In this document: positions 12,513 to 21,603 of the stretch, in pieces | Layout: each line of letters begins with the position of its first letter | Position numbering within the stretch: position 1 is the first letter of the stretch | Source: Asterias amurensis | Lineage: Eukaryota > Echinodermata > Asteroidea > Forcipulatida > Asteriidae | Direction: 5' to 3' | Assembly (NCBI RefSeq): GCF_032118995.1 | Contig: NC_092651.1 | Location: 6,922,785 to 6,986,784, forward strand | Length of the DNA: 64,000 nt | Program-made: the position numbers and the translations under genes | Notes under the pieces: generated by a model | The model's input: only the letters and a program-made list of their open reading frames with translations | What the model was told of the DNA's origin: nothing | Databases searched by the model: none

Positions 12513-13017
12513 TTTTTTTTTTGTTTTTTTTTTGGTTTTTCTTATTCTTCTCGCTGTCGATTGTCCGCAAGAAAAAGCATAGTTGCGAAGCTTGCATTAG
12601 GTTGAAATTTGGCACACAGGTAGACAATAACCAGTAGATGATGTAAAAGTTGTTACGTCACGATGACGTCATCAGTTGACGAGATACACTAATTCAAAGT
12701 TTATTATTTCAAAAATTCATAACTTTTGATCTACAAAAGGGATTTTTACAATCAATACATCATCGGAAAGGGCATTAAAAACTCCGTAAACGCCTCACAG
12801 ACGTAACCCCATTTTGATGTTGTCTTCCGGCTCAAAAGAGAGGTTGAAAATTTCAAAATTTATGTATAAAGAACTACAAAATTCCCCCATTGATTGCGCG
12901 TAAAGATTTTACGATTACATGTACACGTACTTTGTCACCACGTTTTGATCGTTTTAGTCTGCGTTCGAGGCGTTCTCAACATAATGTCAGTTTTCTTAAA
13001 AAGTAATTAATTAGTTT

Positions 13018-13110
13018 TATCTACGACCATACTGCGTTGATAACACCGGTCACTAAAGTTAAGCAAAATCGGGCCCAGTCAGTATTTGGATGGGAGACCA
13101 TTTGGCGACC
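13018..13110 (+). pseudogene. 5S rRNA-derived segment, copy 6 (11-12 bp deletion)
   Basis: Plus-strand 5S-like segment lacking the TCTCGTCCGG stretch present in other copies. Box A-like AAGTTAAGC, intermediate GGGCCCAGTCAG and box C-like TTGGATGGGAGACC remain. A T-run follows at about 13140-13149. Confidence 0.85.
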
Positions 13111-13149
13111 AAAATTTGTACTATTTATTTTTGTATTAATTTTTTTTTT

Positions 13150-13640
13150 CCTCCTATAAATAGCTTCGCTATGGTCTGTTTTCAAGGCGTTTTCAACAAA
13201 CATTTCCCTTTCGGTTGGTTAGTCTCTTCTGCAGTCGTCATTATGCATAAGTTCCCATGTCCTCAACCACACAAGCTATTTTGACAATCCATATATACAT
13301 CATATGAAAGAGCTTTACGTACGTAGTCTGTTTTCAAGGTGTTTTCAACAAACATTTCCCTTTCGGTTAGTTAGTCTCTTCTCCAGTCGTCATTATGCAT
13401 AAGTTCCTATGTCCTCAACCACAAAAGCTATTTTGACAATCTATACATCATATGAAAGGGCTTTACGTACGTAGTCGGTTTTAGAGGCGTTTTCAACAAA
13501 CGGTTCCTTTCTGGTTAGTTAGTCTTTTCTCCAGTCGCCATTATTCATCAGTTCACGTTTCCTCAAACACAAAAGCTATTTTGACAATCCATACATCATA
13601 TGAAAGGGCCTCACGTATTCCACAAAAATGGGTATGTTGG
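13150..13640 (+). repeat. ~145-bp subrepeats in second inverted unit
   Basis: Three to four inverted copies of the subrepeat (GTTAGTCTCTTCTCCAGTCG near 13375, related copies near 13220 and 13515), each with the CATATGAAAG segment. Confidence 0.8.
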
Positions 13641-14344
13641 TGACCTTCTCTTAACTTTTTGACCTTTTGAAACTGGAAGAGCCTGTAAAATGCTTTGAAA
13701 AGGCAGTATTTAAAGGCTTTTAGGTTGAAATGTACACTTGTTGATGCTTTTTCCATAAAATTATTACACATTGAGAAAACTGTTTGGTTTTGATTTCTTT
13801 GTAATTTGACAGTATACTTACAATACTTGTTTCATTTATTTATTCAAACACTGACCCAACAATAGCCGAACACCTAGTGTTTGTTTTTACAAACACTATA
13901 TCTAGTTTTTTTAGTTTTTCGTCTTCTTTTTAGAGTCGATGTCCGCAAGACAAAGCAAAGTTGCGAAGGTTGCAGAGAGTTGAAACTTTGCATGCAGGTA
14001 AACAACGACCAGTAGATTATACTTAAGTTGTTACGTCACGATGACGTCATCAGTTGACGAGATACACTAATTCAAAGTTTATTATTTCAAAAAATCATAA
14101 CTTTTGATATACATGAGGGATTTTTACAATCAATACATCATCGGAAATGGCATTAAAAACTCCGTAAACGCCTCACAGACATGACCCCATTTTCGTTTTG
14201 TCTTCCGGTTCAAAAGAGAGGTTGAAAATTCGAAATTCACTTTTATTTTAAGTCACATAAAACGCAGAATATTTTAAAAACATTTGCGATAACGTAACTC
14301 TCATCCCGGCGGGCGGCGGGAAGGGGTTACGTTTTCGAAGCTAA

Positions 14345-14790
14345 AAAAAGAAAAACACAAAGTTCCACGATTCAAATAGCTTTTTGGACGTTAAAAATGC
14401 TACATTGTTAAATGAAAATGCTTTTTAGATAAGAAACTATTGGTGAGACATACCAAAAAATGAATTAAAACATCGAAAAGCTTCGCCAAATGACGTATTC
14501 TGCTTCCGAATGAACGATGTTTTTGCTTCAAGGTTTGAGCTTTTCTTGAAATGCAGCGATCCAGCAACGTCGAGTCATGTTCGAGTCGAAGAAAAACACA
14601 AAATTCCACGATTCAAATAGATTTTTGGACGTTAAAAACGCTACATTGTTGAATGAAAATGTTTTCTTTCTATGGGATTATTGATGAGACATAACAAAAT
14701 GTGAATTAAAACATCGAAAAGCTTTGCCAAATGACGTATTCTGCTTCCGATTGAACGATGTTTTTGCTTCAAGGTTTGGGCTGGTCTAGC
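14345..14790. repeat. Tandem duplication, ~242-bp period
   Basis: Two diverged copies start near 14349 and 14591. Both contain AGAAAAACACAAA, CCACGATTCAAATAG, AAAACATCGAAAAGCTT and AACGATGTTTTTGCTTCAAG. Both copies keep a minus-strand frame reading TLKQKHRS and RIRHLAKLFDVLIH, but there is no wider coding context, so I treat it as repeat DNA. Confidence 0.75.
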
Positions 14791-15769
14791 ATCCGGCCAC
14801 AAAACCCACCAGCCAAACGGATCGTAGTCCAGCGTTGAGCAGATATACATGTACATGTATGTACACGTACATTATGCATGCTATAGTTCGCCCATTTCTT
14901 CCTCCATAGTTCTTCACGTGTCAACGCAGTGGTCCCTCGTTACGATCGCAGGCATTCGGTTCAGACGATGGCTCCCCATGATTATAACATCGATGCGATT
15001 TTTTGGAGGAGGTCTCGATCTGTGTTATGAACAACACGGGACCCAGGTAATTTCGTAATATACATAGCATTCACACGACGTGGATTTGCGATTTCATAAC
15101 ATCGATGTTATGAAATCGTACGGGACCCTCGTTTGCAGCGTTCGTGTGAATGGGCCTTAATATTCTGGTAGCACCATGTAATGCTTTACAAGGTGCTGTG
15201 GCGCAATTTTGCTGCCGATCGGACCGGGAACACCGGGGCGAAATCCTTCTCTTTTCGATAAGTACACTGGGTTTCTTTTATATGCGTTACATAACACATG
15301 GGACCAACGGCTTTACGAAACCATCCGACGAACGAAGCAATGGTTAAGTGACATCATAATTTTGTAAAATTAAGAAAACTCCTTAACATCTTTTGACCCA
15401 GAGGTGTTCGGTCCAAGTTGTCAAACATAATGATAATGAAGTAAATTTAATCACAAACAATGAAACCCCCGGGCTAAGCACGGGCTAATCATACTAATAT
15501 TTTGTAACCGTTTGAACCTACTTTATATCTTTGCTTGGTCAAACATCATTTAAAGGGGCATTACAGTATTACATTTAGTTTTAGCCCGCAAACGTAAAGT
15601 TAAAAAGCACTATAAAGAATAGGGAATAGAGTGCTCTCATAGTGGTGCACAAGGTTTGATACACACACATCTCAACGCGTGTTCAGGCTGTTAAGTCAAC
15701 TTCTTAGTTTCTGTAAGTCGACTTGGTGAGATAAATTATGTTAGTTTAAAAGATCGACTGATCATTAGA
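14791..15769. other. Non-coding stretch with an embedded foldback
   Basis: No gene recognised. A foldback spans about 15068-15152 (outer arms CATTCACACGACG and CGTTCGTGTGAATG). It contains a perfect 30-bp palindrome at 15089-15118 centred on ATCGAT. The remainder, including GC-richer 15150-15250, has no supported ORF. Confidence 0.6.
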
Positions 15770-15985
15770 TGTTCGGGTATTGAACCCGAACACGTCTTAT
15801 TTTTGTTCGGTTTTTTTAAGCGTTCGGGCCAACAGCCCGGAACACCTCTTATTTTTGTTCGTTTTTTTTTTTTTTTTTTTCTTTTTAGGTGTTCGGGTAT
15901 GGAACCCGAACACCTCTTATTTTTGTTCGTTTTTTTTAGGTGTTCGGGCCAACAGCCCGGAACACCTCTTATTTTTGTTCGGTTT
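15770..15985. repeat. Hairpin minisatellite, GC/AT covarying variants
   Basis: Four hairpins alternate between GTTCGGGT/ACCCGAAC and GTTCGGGC/GCCCGGAAC stems, spaced by ACCTCTTATTTTTGTTCG and T-runs. The T:A pair in two copies replaces the C:G pair of the others, so stem pairing is kept. ORFs on both strands across this tract are periodic artefacts. Confidence 0.85.
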
Positions 15986-17849
15986 TTATTTGTTGATACT
16001 TCTTCTGACCGTCCCTTGTCCGCTAACAAAAGCGCCTTTTCCAAACTTGTATGAACTTGAAACTTCACACATAGTTAGCGATTTATTAGGAGAAGAAACC
16101 GTGTGAGTTACGTTACGATGACGTCATCAATTCTTGAGTTATGAATTTTCAAAGTTTATTATTTCAAAAATTCATAACTTTTAATCTACAGGGTGGATTG
16201 TTACAATCGACACATCATCGGAAAGTTCGTTTAAAAACTCCGTAAATGCCTCGCAAACATGATTCCATTTTAATCTCGTCTTCTGGTTCAAAATCGAGTT
16301 TGACAATTCATAATTTCATGTATAAAGAACTACGAAATTTCCCCATTGGTTGTGCGTAACACGTGTGGCGTACACGTGTAGTGTATTAGGCATACTTTAT
16401 TTGGTGGCATGCTGCCAAGTTTATTGTACTCCGTGCCATTGCGTGATATGCATAGAGCTATACAGCTCTATTTAGAGCTGTATAGCTCTATTTATGCAGA
16501 ACGCTGCGAAAACGATTTCCTCTCAATCTTCGGCGTCAAATTGTTCAAATGTTACCCTTCTGATGGCTTAGTGGTCAATGTGTAATTGAAGACGAAGATT
16601 CGCTGAGATGGCCACCTACTTCAGTGATTCATGGAACTTTTAATTATGTGAGAAAACAACAGTACAAAATGACCACTCCCCCAGGGTGAAGGGCGTTTTG
16701 GGCCCACGGAATTCACGTCAGTATTGCAATATCTATCTATTACTTGAACTTAGCATAATCATCAATTGTTTTGATTATTTGTTAAAACAACTATCCAAGT
16801 TATTCTGAGTTAAATATTTTGAAGAAAAAAAATCTCTGGAATAACATAAGCCCTTTTAAACTTTCTCTAGTAGGAAAGGACGTTACGTAAACTAATCTAT
16901 TTCTACCTCCATGCACAGACATGGATGTTACAATACAAAACATTAAAAGAAAACAGAATGGTTAAAGCATAAGGCCCAAGCAATTAGGAGTGGTCTTGCT
17001 AAAATAAACTGCCAGATTAAACAAAACTTTAGTACAAACAAATCAATAAAACAATCCAGATTTTCATCTTCTTCTTCTCTTCGTCCCTTGTCCTCGAACA
17101 AAAGCACACTTCCCAAACTCGTATGAACTTGAAACTTCGCACATAGTTAGATATGCATTAGGAGTGGAATAATGTGATAGTTAGGTCATGATGACGTCAT
17201 CCATTCTTGAGTAATAAAAATTCAAATTATTATTTCAAAAAATCATTATTTTTGATCCACGTTTTTTTTTTTTTTACTTGTTTTTTAAAATAGCTTTAGA
17301 AATAGCTTTTTAGAAAAAGCTTCATGAAGAATAGTCTTCGTTCAAGGCGGTTAAAACATACATCCCCTTACAGTCTTTTCTTCAGTCGTCAGTCAATATT
17401 TCCTAAGTTCATATTTCCTAAACTACATAAGCTATTTTGACAATCTGTACATCATATGAAAGGGCTTTACGTACTTCACAGAAATGGATATGTTGGTGAA
17501 GTTTCGTTGACCTTTTGACCTGTTTAAACGGGAAGTGACTGTGAAATGATTTGAAAGGGCGTGGTTTATTGTCTTTTAGGTCGAAATGAACATCCTTTGA
17601 TGCTTTACCATCACACCATACAAGTCTGGCAAAGGTCTGGTTTAAAACAAATATTACTGATGACGTCACGAAACATACACTTTTACTAGATGACGTAATC
17701 ATGTGGTTTTGACAGTTTTTTGTAATTTGAATCATTTTTTACAAATCTTGAGAACAAAGCAAGGTGTAATATTTGTTTTTTAATCCAGGCTTTTACTCCC
17801 GGAAACCGAACACCTTGAGTTTGTTCACAAACTCTCAATCTCTAGTTGA

Positions 17850-17880
<31 letters not shown>

Positions 17881-18560
17881 GACCGTCCCTTGTCCGCTAA
17901 CAAAAGCGCCTTTCCCAAACTCGTTTGAACTTGAAACTTCACACATAGTTAGCGATTTGTTTAGGAGAAGAAACCGTGTGAGTTACGTCATGATGACGTC
18001 ATCAATTCTTGAGTTATGAATATTCAAAGTTTATTAATTCAAAAAATCATAACTTTTGATCTACATAAGGGATTCTTACAATCGAAACATCATCGGAATT
18101 GTCATTGAAAACTCCGTAAACGCCCCACAGACATGACCCCATTTTGATGTTGTCTTCCGGCTCAAAAGAGAGGTTGAAAATTTCAAAATTCTCGTCTAAA
18201 GAACAACGTGAGGCCCCATTGGTATGTGCATAAACGTTGCACGTAGGCATACACACAACGTGTAGTGTACTAGCTGTGCAGCAGAGTCACGCTCCAGTGA
18301 TCATCCATAGAGCGCGAAAAAGCTTCATGAAGAATAGTCTTCGTTCAAGGCGGTTAAAAACAAATATTACCGATGACGTCACGAAACATACACTTTTACT
18401 AGATGACGTAATCATGTGGTTTTGACAGTTTTTGCAATTTGAATCATTTATTACAAATCTTGAGAACAAAGCAAGGTGTAATATTTGTTTTTTAATTCAG
18501 GCTTTTACTCCCGGAAACCGGACACCTTGAGTTTGTTCACAAACTCTCAATCTCTAGTTT
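15986..18560. repeat. Degenerate satellite modules and a ~720-bp direct duplication
   Basis: The module CCGTCCCTTGTCCGCTAACA with TTGAAACTTCACACATAGTTAG occurs at about 16008 and 17881, with a diverged copy near 17085. A segment starting ACAAATATTAC and ending CAAACTCTCAATCTCTAGTT is present at about 17645-17850 and again at about 18365-18560. A perfect hairpin with 19-bp arms and a TT loop lies at 16452-16491. A (CTT)n microsatellite lies near 17848-17878. Several TGACGTCA octamers occur. No gene recognised. Confidence 0.8.
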
Positions 18561-19271
18561 TTATTTACTTTTCAACTTGGTCAGGAAAAGTTATACTCCA
18601 TACTTCTGATAAATACAAGTGTATGATAGCTTCCTTTATTATTATTATTTTTATTATTATTATTATTTATACAGCATAAAAACACAAACAAAGTACAAAC
18701 GTATACAGAACAAAACAAAAGCCAGGGACATGTGCATGGAATTAAACAAGTTTACATAAAAACTGTAGCCCCAAGGCTTTCAATTCCAATATCCCTGGTA
18801 CTTATACCCCTATACTTAGTAAAAGCAGTAGTACCAGATGTATCCTGCTATTTTTATGAGAAAAGTATATTCATAATTTATGGTGTTCAAAAAATAATTT
18901 GATTTTAAATACAAACACAAATACAACCCAACTAAACAGTGGTATTTTGTTGAAACTGTTCATAGAGATGCTTAAGTACAAAAAGTAGCTAAAGCACCAC
19001 AAAATTCTACTTTATACCAGAAAAGTTAACAGCCAAAATACCATTCCACATGCATCATCTGTGACTGCTATCCTGAAAACTTTTGCTTAGCGGAAATTTT
19101 TTAGTCACTATTTGCTACCTAAGCAGCAAATTTGGCCCAAGGCAAGTCCCGACAAAGAGTTCCCTTCAAATGCTCAACACAGGAATTTTGTTTTTGATGT
19201 ATTGTTTATAAAAAAAATTAATGTTTTTAATACATTTTTTTTCTAAATCTATATTTTGTTCAACACCACAG
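18561..19271. other. AT-rich DNA with (TTA)n microsatellite
   Basis: A TTA-rich microsatellite spans about 18637-18670, followed by ATACAGCATAAAAACACAAAC. That arrangement recalls the tail of a retroposed element on the minus strand, but I cannot assign a family. Nothing else is recognised. Confidence 0.4.
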
Positions 19272-19413
19272 ATTCACACCTCCAACCAAAGAAGAAATTG
19301 ACCTGCTTAGGAGCTGTGCATCAACCCCTCTCGCGTATCTCCTGGATGCACATCGAGTTACGACCAAAACATCGATAGGCCATATCCAAAGTGGCTCAGC
19401 TCTTCCATTTCAT
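19272..19413 (+). CDS. Orphan exon candidate, unknown product
   Basis: A T-rich tract and ACACCACAG acceptor precede a frame that starts FTPPTKEEIDLLRSCAS and stays open for about 64 codons to a TGA at 19462. A GTTAGT donor-like site at 19414 would close an exon of 142 nt. The amino-acid composition looks protein-like, but I recognise no family and no partner exon. It lies upstream of and outside XPNPEP3. It may be a stranded exon, a pseudogene fragment or chance. Confidence 0.22.
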
Positions 19414-20004
19414 GTTAGTAGAGTTACACAAATATATTATTACTTTGTGCTTACCAAATCCTGAAAATTTAAGGTTTCAAATCAAAATTTTCAGCTTTAC
19501 AATTTGGTGTACCTTTAAGACTAACAAAGAAGTACAAGAAACCTTTACCCTTAGAGTGCTTGCTGAATTTCTTTGAATTTGGAACCCACTTTTCAGCTGA
19601 AATTAACCCCATTGTTCACCTTGTCAAAAGAGTCAACAATTACCAAGCTTCTCTGTGTAAATGAAGGAAAGTGTACATGCACATTGGGTGCAGTCAAAAG
19701 TTTAATGTGCGGTTAGAGAATGCTCAGAGTTGTTACATTATTTGTAATATTATGCAGTCCATAGGAAACAAAAAAAAGAATATATGGGTCTCTTACCTTA
19801 AAACATGGTATAATGTTTTTTCCCCCAAAACACTCCAAGCCAACAATCTTAAAGCGTGAGGTCAAACAAACCCGCGCGACAAAGGAATTGTGAAGTCATC
19901 GGCCCTGTACTATTAATTTTGTTTGATGTGGAAAATAGCGCCCTCCGTTGGCCCAAGCGGGAGAACTGTTCCCGCTGTTAAAGATCACTGTATAGAAGAG
20001 CCAG
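19414..20004. other. AT-rich intergenic DNA
   Basis: No gene, RNA or repeat structure is recognised. Short ORFs here lack codon or similarity support. Confidence 0.4.
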
Positions 20005-21025
20005 CGGTTAAAGCGATAGAAAAATGCGTGTCTTCAAACGGATAATTAGGTACTAATTAGTGAACCGATTTAGCTTCCTCCAAAATCAAGTGTGCCCAGA
20101 GGTATGGTCTATCAGATTATGTATTAAAATTCCACTATTTCTACATCATGAAGGGTACATTTACTTTACCGTGATCGAAGGCATTCTTAAAACTAAGATG
20201 ACACTGTACAGGGATTATACGGTTAACGTATGGTAAAAAAAAGGCGTGTATTCAAACGGCTAATTAGGTACTAATTAGTGAACCGATTTAGCTTCCTCCA
20301 AAATCAAGTGTGCCCAGAGGTATGGTCTATCAGATTATGTAATAAAATTCCACTATTTCTACATAATGAAGGGTACATTTACTTTACCGTGAAGGCATTC
20401 TTAAAATTAAGATTACACTGTACAGGGATTATACGGTTAACGTATGGTAGAAAAGGGCGTGTATTCAAACGGCTAATTAGGTACTAATTAGTAAACCGAT
20501 TTAGCTTCCTCCAAAATTAAGTGTGCCCAGAGGTATGATCTATTAGATTATGTAATAAAATTCCACTTTTTATCCAACATGAGGGGTACATTTACTTTAC
20601 CGTGAAGACAGTCTTAAAATTAAGATGACTGTGCAGGTGCTATACGGTTAACGTATAGTTGAAAAAGGCGTGTCTTCAACTGGTTCATTAGGTACTAATT
20701 AGTGAACCGATTTAGCTTCCTCCAAAATTAAGTGCGCCCATAGGTATGATCTATCAGATTATGTAATAAAATTCCCTTTTTTCGGTATCATGAAGGGTAC
20801 ATTTACTTTACCGTGATTGCATTCTTGAAATTATATTACTGTACAGGTGCTATACAGTTAACGTATGGTGAAAAAAGGCGTGTCTTCAACTGGCTAATTA
20901 GGTACTAATTAGTGAACCGATTTAGCTTCTTTCAAAGTTAAGTGTGCCCAGAAGTACGATCTATAAGATTATTGAATAAAAAACTGTTTTTGCATTATGA
21001 AGGGTACATTTTCTTTGGGGTGAGT
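20005..21025 (+). repeat. Five-copy ~211-bp satellite
   Basis: The landmark TAATTAGGTACTAATTAGTG, or a slightly changed form, occurs at 20043, 20261, 20474, 20684 and 20895, giving periods of 218, 213, 210 and 211 bp. Each unit also carries CCGATTTAGCTTCC, AAGGGTACATTTACTTTACC and TATACGGTTAACGTATGG. The last unit decays after 21005. It ends about 360 bp before the XPNPEP3 start codon. Confidence 0.92.
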
Positions 21026-21239
21026 GCAAGTTTTTTATCAGCGTTTTTTTATGGTCTGTGTTATGAGGTCTTAATTGCGGCGGTTTATTACTAATTTATT
21101 ACGCAAGCAATTATTCCTATTCAACCTCTGGATTTGCTCATTGATACATTCTTTCAGAAATGTGAATCCAATTTAATTTTGATTACACATAATTAAAAAA
21201 TTCGTTAAAATCAGTAAGGATGGGAGACCAAAATTCTAC

Positions 21240-21383
21240 CACCTTTTACTGCATGGGGTCTATTTCTTCATATTTCCCGGAATGCGCGGCCAGCTGTACT
21301 CGGTTGCTGCGTTGAAAATCTGGCCCGAAATCGGGCCAGAAACGCGGCTAACTTCAGCCTGGTATAAAGTCACTTAGCAAAGA
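21240..21383 (+). promoter_or_regulatory. Probable XPNPEP3 promoter / 5' UTR
   Basis: GC- and CpG-richer than surrounding DNA, directly upstream of the start codon. It contains CCCGGAATGCGCGG (an ETS-like CCGGAA core), an E-box-like CAGCTG, and a near-palindrome TCTGGCCCGA/TCGGGCCAGA at 21319-21340. No TATA box is placed convincingly; a TATAAAG at 21363 is only 21 bp before the ATG. Inference from position and composition only. Confidence 0.45.
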
Positions 21384-21603
21384 ATGATGGCGGCATCGGC
21401 AAGGACCTCCCTGCTGGTGATCATGCCAACCAGGTTAAACTCAAGACTTGGGATGTCGGCGCTCTCAGGTATTTGTAGGGCAGCAAAGAGTTCCTCAACA
21501 AACAAGACTGCCCTGATGGAATTGAAAAGCATCAACGTTAACCATGTTAATAACACGTTTGCAAGATTTAGGCATGGTGGTAGACGATTCAGCACAAATT
21601 TTG
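21384..21603 (+). CDS. XPNPEP3: XPNPEP3 coding exon 1 (mitochondrial presequence)
   Basis: Starts at tandem ATGs (21384, 21387); the second has the better context (A at -3, G at +4). The 73 residues are rich in Ala, Ser, Arg and Lys with almost no acidic residues, and end GGRRFSTNF, which resembles a mitochondrial processing site after RRFS. The exon ends in TTTTG|GTAAGA with one base of a Gly codon. That base is completed exactly by GT at the start of exon 2, which then reads [17 protein letters not shown], as in vertebrate orthologues. The exon is placed by phase and context, not by similarity of the presequence itself. Confidence 0.85.

Larger units (their letters stand above)
4581..14236. 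repeat. Hierarchical satellite with 1.3-2.0 kb units and an orientation switch
   Basis: A long module is repeated four times in one orientation (anchor AACACTAGGTGTTCGGC at about 4650, 6500, 8145 and 9755). It is then repeated inverted at about 12430 and 13870. Each unit holds, in order: the anchor, a block with AACCTAAAAGCC, several ~145-bp subrepeats, a 5S rRNA-like segment, CACGTGGTGAC/ATGCACCGC subrepeats, a CCGATGATGTATTGATTG block, a TGACGTCA/GACGTAAC block and a poly-A linker. The switch in orientation falls at the hairpin array 11025-11345. ORFs inside are repeat artefacts. Confidence 0.9.

Noticed and set aside
15736..16106. Three ORFs of 83-110 codons on both strands
   Set aside because: All run through the GC/AT hairpin minisatellite and differ only by frame.
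20005..21025. CRISPR-like repeat-spacer pattern
   Set aside because: Whole ~211-bp units repeat, not short repeats with unique spacers, and the genome is eukaryotic; it is a satellite.
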